NCBI RefSeq assembly: GCF_900113545.1
Contig: NZ_FOPS01000011.1
Span: forward strand, 1 to 64,000
Reading direction: 5' to 3'
DNA from: Neisseria elongata subsp. elongata
Lineage (GTDB): Bacteria > Pseudomonadota > Gammaproteobacteria > Burkholderiales > Neisseriaceae
Length of the DNA: 64,000 nucleotides
Shown here: positions 15,120 through 24,676 of the stretch, one piece after another
Position numbering within the stretch: the first letter of the stretch is position 1
Layout: each line of letters starts with the position of its first letter
Program-made: the position numbers and the translations under genes
The notes under the pieces: model-generated
What the model saw: only the letters and a program-made list of their open reading frames with translations
What the model was told of the DNA's origin: nothing
Databases searched by the model: none

Positions 15120-16412
15120 TCAGTCTTTCAATCTGAATTCCGCAGCGCGCGCGTGGGCGGTCAGGCTTTCGCCGTGTGCCAACACGCTGGCGATTTTACC
15201 CAGTTTCTGCGCGCCTTGTTCGGAGACTTGGATCAGGCTGGAGCGTTTTTGGAAGTCGTAAGTGCCCAGCGGCGAGGAGAAGCGGGCGGTGCGGCTGGTG
15301 GGCAGGACGTGGTTGGGGCCGGCGCAGTAGTCGCCGAGGCTTTCGCTGGTGTAGCGTCCCATGAAAATCGCGCCGGCGTGGCGGATTTTTTTCGCCCATT
15401 CCTGCGGGTTTTCTACCGACAATTCCAAGTGTTCGGGGGAAATGTAGTTGGCGATTTCGCAGGCTTCGTCCAAGTCTTTGGCGAGTATCATTGCGCCCCT
15501 GTTGCCGAGCGAGGCTTCGATGATGTCGCGGCGGGGCATGGTTTCGATGAGGCGGTTCATGGCGGCTTGGACTTCGTCGAGGTAGGGTTGCGACGTGCCG
15601 ATGAGGATGGCTTGGGCGATTTCGTCGTGTTCGGCTTGGCTGAACAAATCCATCGCCACCCAGTCGGCGGGCGTGGTGCCGTCGGCGATGACGAGGATTT
15701 CAGACGGTCCCGCCACCATGTCGATGCCGACGACGCCGAACACGCGGCGTTTGGCGGCGGCGACGAAGGCGTTGCCCGGGCCGGTGATTTTATCGACCTG
15801 CGGTACGGACTCGGTGCCGTAGGCGAGGGCGGCAACCGCCTGTGCGCCGCCGACGGTGAAGACTTTGGTGACGCCCGCGACGAAGGCGGCAGCAAGTACG
15901 ATGTCGTTGCGTTCGCCTTTGGGCGTGGGGACGACCATGATGATTTCTTTCACGCCTGCGACATGGGCGGGCATGGCGTTCATGATGACGGAACTCGGAT
16001 ACGCCGCTTTGCCGCCGGGAACGTAAATGCCGACGCGGTCAAGCGGTGTAATCTGTTGCCCCAACAGCGTGCCGTCTTCGTCTTCATACGTCCACGATTC
16101 CATTTTTTGGCGTTGGTGGTAGCTTTCGACCCGTGCGGCGGCGGTTTTCAAGGCGGTTTGAATTTCGGGCTGCAAACGCTCGAACGCTGCCTGCAAATCG
16201 TCTTGTGTCAGAATCAGGTCGGTTATGGTTTGGGCGGACGTGCCGTCGAAGCGGTTGGTGTATTCGATGAGCGCCACATCGCCGCGTTTTTGCACGTCGG
16301 CGCAGATGTCGGCGACGATGCGGTCGATTTCGGGATTCTGCGCGGTCTCAAAAGCCAGCAGGGCTTTGAGTTCGGCTTGGAAAGAGGGGGATTGGGTGGT
16401 CAGTTTTTTCAT
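15120..16412 (-). CDS. hisD: Histidinol dehydrogenase
   Basis: This enzyme carries out the last two steps of histidine synthesis, L-histidinol to L-histidine, using two NAD+ and a zinc ion. At 430 residues it has the full family length. Clear signatures are [20 protein letters not shown], the [10 protein letters not shown] block, [11 protein letters not shown] with the catalytic Glu/His region, and [19 protein letters not shown] near the end. No hisC or hisB lies beside it here; nucleotidyltransferases follow, so it is apparently transcribed alone. It ends close to a hairpin terminator. Confidence 0.96.
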   Translation of the reverse strand: MKKLTTQSPSFQAELKALLAFETAQNPEIDRIVADICADVQKRGDVALIEYTNRFDGTSAQTITDLILTQDDLQAAFERLQPEIQTALKTAAARVESYHQRQKMESWTYEDEDGTLLGQQITPLDRVGIYVPGGKAAYPSSVIMNAMPAHVAGVKEIIMVVPTPKGERNDIVLAAAFVAGVTKVFTVGGAQAVAALAYGTESVPQVDKITGPGNAFVAAAKRRVFGVVGIDMVAGPSEILVIADGTTPADWVAMDLFSQAEHDEIAQAILIGTSQPYLDEVQAAMNRLIETMPRRDIIEASLGNRGAMILAKDLDEACEIANYISPEHLELSVENPQEWAKKIRHAGAIFMGRYTSESLGDYCAGPNHVLPTSRTARFSSPLGTYDFQKRSSLIQVSEQGAQKLGKIASVLAHGESLTAHARAAEFRLKD

Positions 16413-16500
16413 GGCGTCAGTGGCGTGGTTGATGGGGTTGCGGACTGATTTTACGCTTTTGTGCGAAGACGGTTAAGGGAATATGTGCAGAAAATGAATG

Positions 16501-16532
16501 AGGCCGTCTGAAAAATGGTTTTCAGACGGCCT
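16501..16532 (-). terminator. Uptake-sequence hairpin after exbD
   Basis: Inverted AGGCCGTCTGAAAA arms, 14 bases each with loop ATGG, lie 14 bases past the exbD stop. They terminate the tonB-exbB-exbD transcript. Confidence 0.8.
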
Positions 16533-16545
16533 GAGGTTAGGCGGT

Positions 16546-16992
16546 TTATTGTCCGCCGTTGGTATTTTTGACTTCGGTGTTGAAGCCGATTTTTTTGATT
16601 TTGGCTTCCTTGGCAATGTCGATGGCTTGGATGACGGTGCCGTAATCAACGTCTTTGGAGGCATCCACAGCCAGGATTACATCCGGGTTTTTGGTGACGG
16701 CGGCGGAAAATGCTGCCGCCAGCTGCTCTTTCGGTGTAGGGGTCGTACCCCGGTCGATGAAGTATTGCCCCTTGTCGTCCACAGACAGCCACATCGGTTC
16801 TTTCGGTTTCTGCTCTTCTTCGCCCTTCACGGTTTCTGCGGCGGTCGGCAGGCTGATTTGGATGGAGTGGGTCAGTACGGGCATGGTAATCATGAATACG
16901 ATCAGTAAAACCAGCATCACATCTACCAGCGGTGTTACGTTGATGTCACTTACGGGCGAGTCTTCGCCGCCGTCGTGCATGGAGAAGGACAT
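16546..16992 (-). CDS. exbD: ExbD, proton channel subunit of the TonB system
   Basis: This 148-residue inner-membrane protein has one membrane helix near residues 17-40 (NVTPLVDVMLVLLIVFMITM). The Asp of PLVDVML is the protonatable residue that works with ExbB to convert proton motive force into TonB movement. The periplasmic part follows (SIQISLPTAAETVKGEE). It starts three bases after the exbB stop, so the two are tightly linked. Length is normal for neisserial ExbD. Confidence 0.95.
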   Translation of the reverse strand: MSFSMHDGGEDSPVSDINVTPLVDVMLVLLIVFMITMPVLTHSIQISLPTAAETVKGEEEQKPKEPMWLSVDDKGQYFIDRGTTPTPKEQLAAAFSAAVTKNPDVILAVDASKDVDYGTVIQAIDIAKEAKIKKIGFNTEVKNTNGGQ

Positions 16993-16995
16993 GGT

Positions 16996-17664
16996 TTACT
17001 CCTTGTCTTTTTTGTTCAATATTTGAACGTGCAGGTCGTGGCCGAAAGCATGCAAATCTTGTTGCAGGGTTTTGTTGCCGCGCACTAAGAAATTGTAGCT
17101 CAAAACGGCGGGAATGGCGGCGAACAGGCCGAATGCCGTGGCAACCAGTGCTTCGCCGATCGGGCCGGCAACGGCGGCGATGCTGACCTGGCCGCTTTGT
17201 CCGATATTGACTAAGGCGTGATAGATGCCCCATACCGTGCCGAACAGGCCGATAAACGGCGCACTGGAACCGATGGAGGCCAGTGCGGTCAGGCCGCCTT
17301 CGAAGCCGCGCATAATCTGTCCTTGGTTGTGATGGATCTGATGCAGCAGATATTGGCTGAAGGGTACGCCGGAAGCCAAATCGGTATCTTGGTTTCGATG
17401 GAAGAATTCGTCTGCTTTGACTGCGTCCAATAACATATTGCTCATTGGTGCATCTTCGTTTTCGCGGGCAATGCGGATGGCATCTTCCCAAGATTTCGCG
17501 CCCCAAATCCGGTCTTTGACACGGGCGTTGGCTTTTTTGGCCCTGCGGAGTTTGATGGTGCGGACAATCATCACCGTCCAAGTGGCCAGGCTCATGATGA
17601 CGAGGATGAGGAAGGCGGCGATGAGGACGGGGTCGCCTTGTTTGAAAACGTGTAATAAATCCAT
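16996..17664 (-). CDS. exbB: ExbB, proton channel subunit of the TonB system
   Basis: This 222-residue MotA/TolQ/ExbB-family protein has three membrane helices: residues about 13-35 (PVLIAAFLILVIMSLATWTV), about 115-140 (LTALASIGSSAPFIGLFGTV) and about 155-180 (IAAVAGPIGEALVATAFGLF). The conserved GLFGTVWGI and GPIGEALVATA segments are present. With ExbD it forms the energising channel for TonB. It lies 83 bases after tonB in the same operon. Confidence 0.95.
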   Translation of the reverse strand: MDLLHVFKQGDPVLIAAFLILVIMSLATWTVMIVRTIKLRRAKKANARVKDRIWGAKSWEDAIRIARENEDAPMSNMLLDAVKADEFFHRNQDTDLASGVPFSQYLLHQIHHNQGQIMRGFEGGLTALASIGSSAPFIGLFGTVWGIYHALVNIGQSGQVSIAAVAGPIGEALVATAFGLFAAIPAVLSYNFLVRGNKTLQQDLHAFGHDLHVQILNKKDKE

Positions 17665-17747
17665 GTTTGCTGCTTTCTTTCGTTTATGGTTGATTAAAAA
17701 TTTCTGTTTTAGGCCGTTTCAGACGGCCTGAACGGTATGTTGCACTT

Positions 17748-18662
17748 TTAAGGAAGCTTGAAAGTGATTCTTGCACCCTTGAAGCGCACCCATTTGCCGC
17801 CTGTATTGTAATGACCGGCGCGGGCACCTTTCTGTGCCGCCCTGTCGAGGCGGGAATAGCCGCTGCTTTTGGTTACTTTGACTTCGGTTACCTGTCCGCT
17901 CGGATCAACAAGCAAATCCATGACTACCGTGCCTTCTTCCCCGTCGTCGATAGATTGGAGCGGGTAGGCAGGTACGCCGAGGTTGCCGCCGGCTTTTACA
18001 ATGGCATTGCCTGCGCTGCTTCCTGCACCGCCGCCGTCTCCATGACCGCCACCGCTACCGGAACCGCTGCCCGGGCCTGTACCCGTGCCTTCTCCCGAAC
18101 CTTTGCCGCCGCCTGATCCGCCGCCGCTGCCCGTGCTGCCGGGTTTGCCGTGTGCTTTGGGATCTGTTCCCTTGCCTTCACCAGTACCTGTTCCCCCGGG
18201 GGCGGTGTATGCCGGCTGTTTTGGAGGAGGCGGCGCGGTTTGGGCCGGAGGAAGCGGTTTGGGTTCCGGCTTAGGTTCCGGTTTTGGCTCGGGTTTCGGT
18301 TCTTCTTTGGCTATGCGGATATCGGCTTTTTCCGTTTGGGTAATTACGGGTTTGATTTTTGGTTTTTCCGCTTCTTTGACTACGGGTTTGGGCTTGATTT
18401 TTTCCGGCTTGGGCGGCTCGACCGGTTTGGGCGGTTCGGGCTGTGCCTGCTGCTGTTTCAGCTCGGGCGCAGGAGCGGCTTCGGGTTCGCCGCCTCCGCC
18501 GCCACCGGGCAGACCAAGCCCGCCCAAATCGACAAATTCCATGTCTTGGATTGTCGGTGGTAAGGAAAGGGGATTTAAAAACATCAGCAGTGCAAATAAT
18601 GCAACGTGCATCAGGGTAACAAATCCCAATATGGAAAAGGTAAGTAGGCGATCGTTTTTCAT
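17748..18662 (-). CDS. tonB: TonB energy transducer with long Pro/Lys and Gly/Ser-rich linker
   Basis: This 304-residue protein is anchored by an N-terminal helix (LLTFSILGFVTLMHVALFAL). A Pro-Lys-Glu stretch with repeated KPEP units (residues about 90-145) spans the periplasm, followed by an unusual 60-residue Gly/Ser-rich segment (GSGGGSGGGKGSGEGTGTGP and on). The C-terminal TonB domain (YPLQSIDDGEEGTVVMDLLV) ends KGARITFKLP. It powers outer-membrane receptors for iron and other metals. The AT-rich upstream region has AATAATTTTTATTA, a weak Fur-like match only. Confidence 0.94.
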   Translation of the reverse strand: MKNDRLLTFSILGFVTLMHVALFALLMFLNPLSLPPTIQDMEFVDLGGLGLPGGGGGGEPEAAPAPELKQQQAQPEPPKPVEPPKPEKIKPKPVVKEAEKPKIKPVITQTEKADIRIAKEEPKPEPKPEPKPEPKPLPPAQTAPPPPKQPAYTAPGGTGTGEGKGTDPKAHGKPGSTGSGGGSGGGKGSGEGTGTGPGSGSGSGGGHGDGGGAGSSAGNAIVKAGGNLGVPAYPLQSIDDGEEGTVVMDLLVDPSGQVTEVKVTKSSGYSRLDRAAQKGARAGHYNTGGKWVRFKGARITFKLP

Positions 18663-18778
18663 AGGGGCGGTATACTAATAAAAATTATTCCTGATTTCAA
18701 GCAGTTTTTTTATGATTTACCCCTGTTTATGCCGTTTATTTGTTAATTAGGCTTTTGGGTGTTGAAAAATAGGTGTTT

Positions 18779-19120
18779 TCAGACGGCCTTGACGGTGTTT
18801 TGTTTGTTGTTTTTGCGTTGGCGGCGCATGCGTTTGCGCATCGCGCTGCCGGTAATGAGCGACCATGACAGCAGGAGGTTGAATTGCAGCAGGATGATGA
18901 GCAGGACGGTTTTGGCCAGTTGGGGCAGGGTTTGCCCGTCAAGAACGGGGCGGGAGAAGATTTGGCGGTAGTCGCGGAAGATGAAGTAAATCATGGCCAG
19001 CCACATCAGCCAGGTCAGCGTGGTCAGGACGAAATGGCGGATGAGGATGCGGCGGCTGCGGTAGCGGGGGCGTGTGATGATCATTAGTTGCCCCAAATCG
19101 CGTGATCGGCGGCTGGTCAT
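18779..19120 (-). CDS. pgaD: PgaD-like membrane protein
   Basis: This 113-residue protein starts MTSRRSRDLGQLMIITRPRY. The part from MIITRPRYRS resembles PgaD of E. coli, which starts similarly. It has two membrane helices (FVLTTLTWLMWLAMIYFIF and VLLIILLQFNLLLSWSLITG) and an Arg/Lys-rich tail. PgaD supports the PgaC polysaccharide synthase. The true start may be the ATG at 19084. It follows pgaC by about 50 bases. No pgaA or pgaB is next to the pair. Confidence 0.7.
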   Translation of the reverse strand: MTSRRSRDLGQLMIITRPRYRSRRILIRHFVLTTLTWLMWLAMIYFIFRDYRQIFSRPVLDGQTLPQLAKTVLLIILLQFNLLLSWSLITGSAMRKRMRRQRKNNKQNTVKAV

Positions 19121-19173
19121 GCGGCTGGTTCTCGGGTGGTCGGTTTCGGCAGTTTGATTTTTCAGACGGCCTG

Positions 19174-20391
19174 TTATTGTAATCCCCTGTCGGGGCTGAT
19201 CCATGTGGCTGCACGGTTTTTATCACGGAAAACGGCGCGGGGGAAACCCTGCAGCAGGGTGAGTCCGTTCAGCAGCCAGAAGGCATAGGGGTACCAGATG
19301 CAGTGGAAAAAGTAGAGGTACAGCCCGGTTTCGTAGCGGCTGTCGATTATCATGCTGACGGAAAATTGCAGCAGGAACAGGCAGAAAGTAATGACGGTCG
19401 GCACTTCTACGGTGAGCGGATTGAATGAGCCGTCATTGATGCCCTGCCACAGTCCGAAGGGTACCATAATGAGCAGGGCAAAGGCCCAAAACAGGGTAAT
19501 GAGGTATTCCAGATACAACGGCCACAGGCGGAGGTTTTGCATTCTGAGCATCTGACGGAAATATTTGAGGACGGTTTCCGCACCGCCCTGCGCCCAGCGC
19601 AGCCGTTGCCGGTAGAGGCCGAGCAGGGTTTCGGGCATCAATACCCAGCAAAGGGCGCGGGGTTCGTAGCCGACGCTGTAACCTGCGGTTTGCGCTTTCC
19701 AGGTGATGTCTATGTCTTCGGTAATCATGTTTTCACTCCAGCCGCCCAACTCCAGCAGGATGTCGCGGTGCAGGCAGAGGATGACGCCGGAGAGTGTGAA
19801 CAACATGCCGGAGATACTTTGGGAGCGTTTGATCAGACCGATGATCGAGCTGAATTCGGCCACTTGCAGTTTGCCGAGCAGGGTGCTGCGGTTGCGTACG
19901 CGCGGATTGCCGGTCAGCCCGCCGAGATTGGGGTCCGTTTCCATACTTTGTACGAAGTATGACAATGCGCCGTAGTCGAGGACGGAATCGCCGTCAATGC
20001 AGACGATATATTTTCCTTGGGCATGGCGCAGGCCGTGGTTGAGTGCCGAAGCTTTGCCGCCGTTGGCCTGATGAAGGACGCGGATGCGGTCGTGCTGTTG
20101 CGCCCAACTGCGGATGAGCGGTAGTGTGTCGTCCGTGCTGCCGTCGTCGATAAAAATCAGTTCGTAATCCGGATAGTCGAGATTGAGCAGGTGCGGGATG
20201 GAGGTTTGCAGGTTGCGGGCTTCGTTGAAGCAGGGGATGAGGACGCTGACGGGTGGAGTGTTTGTGCATGTGTCGTCGGCATCGCGGTTTTCCCAGATCA
20301 GGAAATACAGCAGTGCGGAGATGGTCCAATAAGCAGCCATGATGCCGGGGTAAAGCAGCACGAAGAGGCCGAAATAGTCATACCATTGCAT
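19174..20391 (-). CDS. pgaC: PgaC-like poly-N-acetylglucosamine synthase (family 2 glycosyltransferase)
   Basis: This 405-residue processive GT2 enzyme polymerises beta-1,6-GlcNAc in the inner membrane. The catalytic domain has PPVSVLIPCFNEARNLQTSI, FIDDGSTDDT (first Asp), DGDSVLD, MITEDIDITWKAQ (the ED base) and the QRLRWAQGG product motif. There are membrane helices at the N-terminus and three or four at the C-terminus (LEYLITLFWAFALLIMVPFG). PgaD follows. PgaA (export) and PgaB (deacetylase) are not next to it. A GT2 making another polysaccharide is possible, but PgaD supports this call. Confidence 0.82.
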   Translation of the reverse strand: MQWYDYFGLFVLLYPGIMAAYWTISALLYFLIWENRDADDTCTNTPPVSVLIPCFNEARNLQTSIPHLLNLDYPDYELIFIDDGSTDDTLPLIRSWAQQHDRIRVLHQANGGKASALNHGLRHAQGKYIVCIDGDSVLDYGALSYFVQSMETDPNLGGLTGNPRVRNRSTLLGKLQVAEFSSIIGLIKRSQSISGMLFTLSGVILCLHRDILLELGGWSENMITEDIDITWKAQTAGYSVGYEPRALCWVLMPETLLGLYRQRLRWAQGGAETVLKYFRQMLRMQNLRLWPLYLEYLITLFWAFALLIMVPFGLWQGINDGSFNPLTVEVPTVITFCLFLLQFSVSMIIDSRYETGLYLYFFHCIWYPYAFWLLNGLTLLQGFPRAVFRDKNRAATWISPDRGLQ

Positions 20392-20412
20392 AGGTCGGAT
20401 GGGCGAAACGTG

Positions 20413-20442
20413 TTTTCAGACGGCCGTCAGGCCGTCTGAAAA
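20413..20442 (-). terminator. Uptake-sequence hairpin after phnA
   Basis: TTTTCAGACGGCC and GGCCGTCTGAAAA face each other over a four-base loop, six bases after the phnA stop. They separate phnA from pgaC. Confidence 0.75.
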
Positions 20443-20447
20443 TGGTT

Positions 20448-20780
20448 TTAGGCTTTTTTGACGAATTCGGATTTCAGATTCATTGCGCTGCCGTCGATTT
20501 TGCAGCCGATGTTGTGGTCGCCCTCCTGCAGGCGTATGCCTTTGACTTTGGTGCCTTGTTTGATGACCATCGAACTGCCTTTGACTTTCAGGTCTTTAAT
20601 CAGTACCACTGTGTCGCCGTCTTGCAAAACCGCGCCATTGGCATCTTTGACATTCAAGCCTTCATCGGCGGCCGGTGTTTCGGTTTCGTTCCATTCGTGG
20701 GCGCATTCGGGGCAGACATATTGTCCGCCGTCTTCGTAGGTGTATTCCGACTGGCATTGCGGGCAGGGGGGTAATGACAT
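20448..20780 (-). CDS. phnA: PhnA/YjdM zinc-ribbon protein
   Basis: This 110-residue protein starts [20 protein letters not shown]. The N-terminal zinc ribbon has CPQC and CPEC; the C-terminal SH3-like part has [20 protein letters not shown] and [20 protein letters not shown]. Despite its name this protein is not needed for phosphonate use, and its role remains unclear. Length matches E. coli YjdM (about 111). I start at the ATG at 20780; the longer reading has no homology. Confidence 0.9.
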   Translation of the reverse strand: MSLPPCPQCQSEYTYEDGGQYVCPECAHEWNETETPAADEGLNVKDANGAVLQDGDTVVLIKDLKVKGSSMVIKQGTKVKGIRLQEGDHNIGCKIDGSAMNLKSEFVKKA

Positions 20781-20997
20781 GGTTTGTTTCCTGATTGTTT
20801 TTTGATAAATGAAGACGGGATTATACAGGTGGTTTGCCGGAAAGGCCGAATGGCCGGCCTTTGGTTTTTTCGGGGTAGCTAGAGGCCGTCTGAAAATATG
20901 AATGAAGGTGTAATTATCCGGTATGCCATAGTTTGATAAGATGTAAAAAAGCCATCTGAACATCGGTTATAGATGTTTCAGACGGCTTTTTTCAGTT

Positions 20998-23058
20998 TTA
21001 GCCCACTTTATCCCCGGGCTGTGCGCCCGCATCGACATCCAAGAGCTTCAGTTTGCCCTCGGCGGTGGCGGCGGAGAGGATCATGCCTTCGGATACGCCG
21101 AATTTTGCCATTTTGCGCGGGGCGAAGTTGGCGACGGCGATGACCATGCGGCCGTTCAACTCGGCGGGGTTGGGATAAGACGCGGCGATGCCGGAGAAGA
21201 TGATGCGTTTTTCAAAACCGAAATCAAGGTCGAATTTTAAGAGTTTGGTGCTGCCTTCGACGGCTTCGCAGTTCAATACTTTGGCGACGCGCATGTCGAT
21301 TTTCATGAAATCGTCGAAGCTCGCTTGTTCGGCGACTTTTTCGTATTTGCTGTCTTCAACAGGCGCGGCTGCGGCGGCAATGCTTTGTTTGTTGGCTTCG
21401 ATTAAATCGTCCACTTGTTTTTGCTCCACTCGTTGCATTAAATGTTCGTATTTGTTGATGGCGTGTTCGCCTAGGGTTTCGCGCGTGTTCGCCCAAGTAA
21501 TCGCGTCCAGATTGAGGAAACGCGCTGCGTTGGCGGCAGTTTGCGGCAACACGGGGGCGAGGTAGGCGGTCAGCATGGTGAAGGCGTTGATGAGTTCGCT
21601 GCATACTTCGTGCAGGCGTTCGTCTTGACCTTCTTGTTTGGCGAGTTCCCACGGCTTGTTGGCATCGACGTATTCGTTCACGGCGTCTGCCAATGCCATG
21701 ATGTCGCGCAGGGCGCGGGCGTATTCGCGGTTTTCGTATTGCTCGGCGATGGTCTCACTTTCGGCGGCGAGTTTTGCCAGCAATGCGCTGCCTGAAACGT
21801 CTTTCAGACGACCTTCAAAGCGTTTGGCGATGAAGCCTGACGCGCGGGCGGCGATGTTGACGTATTTGCCGACGAGGTCGCTGTTGACGCGCGAGATAAA
21901 GTCTTGCAGGTTCAAATCGATGTCTTCGATTTTGCTGTTGAGTTTGGCGGCGATGTAGTAGCGCATCCACTCGGGGTTCAGGCCTTGTTCCAGATAGGAT
22001 TTGGCGGTGATGAAGGTGCCGCGCGATTTGGACATTTTTTGTCCGTCCACGGTCAAAAAGCCGTGTGCGTACACGCCGGTCGGGGCGCGGTGGCCGGAGA
22101 AATGCAGCATAGCGGGCCAGAACAGGGCGTGGAAATAGAGGATGTCTTTGCCGATGAAGTGGTACATCTCGGTTTGGCTGTCGGCTTTGAAGTATTCGTC
22201 AAAATCGACGCCGATGCGGTCGCACAGGTTTTTAAACGAGGCCATGTAACCGACGGGTGCGTCCAGCCAGACGTAGAAGTATTTGCCCGGCGCGTCGGGG
22301 ATTTCGAAACCGAAATACGGCGCGTCGCGGGAGATGTCCCAGTCGGACAGGGTGGTTTCTTCGCCTTCGCCCAGCCATTCTTTCATTTTGTTGAGGGCTT
22401 CGGGTTGCAGATAGGGCTTGCCGTCGTGTGGGTTGTTGCCGGAAGTCCATGCTTTGAGGAAGTCGGAGCATTCGCCGAGTTTGAAGAAGAAGTGTTCGGA
22501 TTCGCGCAATTCGGGTTTGGCACCGGAAACGGCGGAATACGGATTAATCAGTTCGGTCGGGGAATAGGTCGTGCCGCAGACTTCGCAGTTGTCGCCGTAT
22601 TGGTCTTGGGCGTGGCATTTGGGGCATTCGCCTTTGACGAAGCGGTCGGGCAGGAACATTTGTTTTTCGGGGTCGAAAAGCTGCTCGATGACGCGGCTCT
22701 CAATCTTGCCGTTGGCTTTCAGCGCGCGGTAAATTTGTTCGGAAAACTGTTTGTTTTCAGGGGAATGGGTGCTGTAATAATTGTCGTAGCCGATGAAAAA
22801 ACCGGTGAAGTCGGCGAGATGCTCTTCGCGCACTTTGGCAATCATGTCTTCGGGCGCGATGCCTTGTTTTTGCGCGGCAAGCATTACAGGCGTGCCGTGG
22901 GTGTCGTCGGCACAGCAGTAGTGGCACTCGTGGCCGCGCAGTTTTTGGAAGCGTACCCAAACGTCGGTTTGGATGTGTTCGACCATGTGGCCGAGGTGGA
23001 TGCTGCCGTTGGCATAGGGCAGGGCGGAGGTAACGAGGATTTTGCGTGGTTTGGTCAT
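20998..23058 (-). CDS. metG: Methionyl-tRNA synthetase
   Basis: This enzyme charges tRNA-Met. The 686-residue protein has the class I HIGH motif as HLGH (residues 21-24), a zinc knuckle ([18 protein letters not shown]), the KMSKS loop ([13 protein letters not shown]), an anticodon-binding helical domain, and a C-terminal EMAP-II-like tRNA-binding domain ([20 protein letters not shown]) that allows dimerisation. It is the long form with all domains present. An uptake-sequence variant (TTCAGACGACCT) lies inside the coding region at about 21805. Confidence 0.97.
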   Translation of the reverse strand: MTKPRKILVTSALPYANGSIHLGHMVEHIQTDVWVRFQKLRGHECHYCCADDTHGTPVMLAAQKQGIAPEDMIAKVREEHLADFTGFFIGYDNYYSTHSPENKQFSEQIYRALKANGKIESRVIEQLFDPEKQMFLPDRFVKGECPKCHAQDQYGDNCEVCGTTYSPTELINPYSAVSGAKPELRESEHFFFKLGECSDFLKAWTSGNNPHDGKPYLQPEALNKMKEWLGEGEETTLSDWDISRDAPYFGFEIPDAPGKYFYVWLDAPVGYMASFKNLCDRIGVDFDEYFKADSQTEMYHFIGKDILYFHALFWPAMLHFSGHRAPTGVYAHGFLTVDGQKMSKSRGTFITAKSYLEQGLNPEWMRYYIAAKLNSKIEDIDLNLQDFISRVNSDLVGKYVNIAARASGFIAKRFEGRLKDVSGSALLAKLAAESETIAEQYENREYARALRDIMALADAVNEYVDANKPWELAKQEGQDERLHEVCSELINAFTMLTAYLAPVLPQTAANAARFLNLDAITWANTRETLGEHAINKYEHLMQRVEQKQVDDLIEANKQSIAAAAAPVEDSKYEKVAEQASFDDFMKIDMRVAKVLNCEAVEGSTKLLKFDLDFGFEKRIIFSGIAASYPNPAELNGRMVIAVANFAPRKMAKFGVSEGMILSAATAEGKLKLLDVDAGAQPGDKVG

Positions 23059-23125
23059 GTCGGTTATCGGTTAAATCATGTGAAAATAAGGGGGTATTAT
23101 GCCACAAAGAGCGGCGGGTCAAGTG

Positions 23126-23174
23126 AGGCCGTCTGAAAACGTTTTTCCGGCCGGAGTATGTTTTCAGACGGCCT
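23126..23174 (-). terminator. Uptake-sequence hairpin after the M50 protease gene
   Basis: AGGCCGTCTGAAAAC and its complement form 15-base arms with a loop of 19 bases. It lies 19 bases past the protease stop and before the metG promoter region. Confidence 0.75.
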
Positions 23175-23192
23175 GATTGGTATGGTGAGGCA

Positions 23193-23867
23193 TCAGTGGA
23201 GCACGATGGCTACCAGGCTGCCGACGGTCATGTAAACGACGGCGGCGGCTTTTTCCAGCAGGGAGATGACGGGTTCCATAATCGGATACAGAAGCCTGGT
23301 CATCAGCAGGAAGAAAATGATCCAGGTGCCGTAGGGTTCGATTTTTTGGTATTGCACCGACCATTTCGCAGGCAGGAAGCTGTCGATAAAGCGGCCGCCG
23401 TCCAAAGGAAGGATGGGCAGCATGTTGAGGGTGAACAGTACGATGTTGATGGAGATGCCGTATTGGGTCATGCCGTAGAGGGGTTCTTGGAAGGATTCGG
23501 GGACGACGAGGCCGAACAGGCCCAACAGCAATGCCCAGCCGAAGGCCATGGCAAGGTTGGCCAAGGGGCCGGCAACTGCGATGGTGCGCCAAGCGATTCT
23601 GGTGTTGCGGAGGTTGCGGCTGATGACGGGGACGGGTTTGGCCCAGCCGAACAGGAAGGGGGACTGCATCAGCAGCAGGGCCGCAGGGACGAGGATGGTG
23701 CCGATCAAGTCGATATGCGCCAAGGGGTTGAGCGTCAGCCTGCCCAGTTTTTCCGCCGTATTGTCGCCCCAATAGCGGGCGGCGTAGGCGTGGGCGGCTT
23801 CGTGAAGGGTAATGGCCAGCAGCAGGGGGGCGACGGCCAGGAGGAAGGTGGCTAAATCAAATTGCAT
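23193..23867 (-). CDS. Site-2 protease family (M50) membrane metalloprotease
   Basis: This 224-residue polytopic membrane protein has the zinc motif HEAAH at residues 22-26 inside the first hydrophobic segment, and the third ligand in NMLPILPLDGGRFIDS. That is the Rip/YwhC-type M50 arrangement without PDZ domain. It may cleave membrane-bound regulators or signal peptides, but its substrate is unknown. A second membrane protease (CPBP family) lies just upstream on the same strand. Confidence 0.88.
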   Translation of the reverse strand: MQFDLATFLLAVAPLLLAITLHEAAHAYAARYWGDNTAEKLGRLTLNPLAHIDLIGTILVPAALLLMQSPFLFGWAKPVPVISRNLRNTRIAWRTIAVAGPLANLAMAFGWALLLGLFGLVVPESFQEPLYGMTQYGISINIVLFTLNMLPILPLDGGRFIDSFLPAKWSVQYQKIEPYGTWIIFFLLMTRLLYPIMEPVISLLEKAAAVVYMTVGSLVAIVLH

Positions 23868-23925
23868 GTAAGGTTCTTTCGGTTTGGGAGGGCACGGTAA
23901 GGCCGTCTGAAAATATTTCGTTATC

Positions 23926-24642
23926 CTAATTCAAATTTAATCCGTAATAAATGGATGAAATCGCCACCGCGTTGTTGGCCATATGGACGGCGATGCTCCA
24001 ACGGATGTCGCGCAGGTGGAGGTATACGGTGCATAAAACCGCCCCCATTGCGCCGTATATCGCCAATGCCGGCCAGTCGTAAAACGAGTGCATAAAACCG
24101 AAAATCAGCGCGGAAAGGGCTGCGGCGGTAAAGCGTCCGGCGAAGGTTTGCAACGTGTCGCCGAAAATATTGAGCAGGATACCGCGAAACAACCACTCCT
24201 CCGCCAATGGCGCGACCAATACCACATCGGCCAAAACCAGTATGGAGGGCAGGCTGCGCACCCATTCGATAATCGCCCGTTGGTTTTCCAATTCCTGCGG
24301 CGGGATGCCGAACATCCATTCCAAAACCGGATGGCCGTAAGTGCCGATTAAGAATAAAAGGCCGAGGTAGGTTGCCGACCAAACGACCTTCTTCCGCATG
24401 GGGATAAGGTTGCGGTTGGCGAAGTAGGTATGGGTATGCCTGCCGGAGCGGTAGCTCCAATACAGCGGCAGCAGTATGATGCAGGCGGCTGCGGCGAAAA
24501 CGGGCGGTTGATAGAGGGCTGAGTTCGGGCTGATGCTCCCGGCCTGCTTGTTTGTGATGGAAAAGGACGCAATCAGCATCGGCAGCAGGTTTATCCAAAA
24601 CAAATAGCAGACGAATAAGACGGATTGGTTTGTTTTGTTCAT
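23926..24642 (-). CDS. CPBP-family intramembrane metalloprotease
   Basis: This 238-residue membrane protein has motif 1 EEWLFRG (residues about 165-171, from VAPLAEEWLFRGILLNIFGD) and later His residues in LIFGFMHSFYDWP and VHMANNAVA. These are the catalytic Glu-Glu-Arg and His motifs of the CAAX/ABI (Rce1-like) family. Bacterial members are linked to bacteriocin self-immunity or processing, but the role here is unknown. The gene has about seven hydrophobic segments. Confidence 0.82.
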   Translation of the reverse strand: MNKTNQSVLFVCYLFWINLLPMLIASFSITNKQAGSISPNSALYQPPVFAAAACIILLPLYWSYRSGRHTHTYFANRNLIPMRKKVVWSATYLGLLFLIGTYGHPVLEWMFGIPPQELENQRAIIEWVRSLPSILVLADVVLVAPLAEEWLFRGILLNIFGDTLQTFAGRFTAAALSALIFGFMHSFYDWPALAIYGAMGAVLCTVYLHLRDIRWSIAVHMANNAVAISSIYYGLNLN

Positions 24643-24676
24643 TAGTTTTGTTTGCCGTTCGTGCTTTCAGACGGCC

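Noticed and set aside
15084-16448. Long plus-strand open reading frame (454 codons)
   Set aside because: It is the antisense of hisD, with a low-complexity His/Gly/Asp-rich translation and no domain.
18674-18692. Fur box before tonB
   Set aside because: The AT-rich sequence matches the Fur consensus poorly; only general AT-richness is clear.
21904-23136. Plus-strand open reading frame (410 codons)
   Set aside because: Antisense of metG with no recognisable motif.
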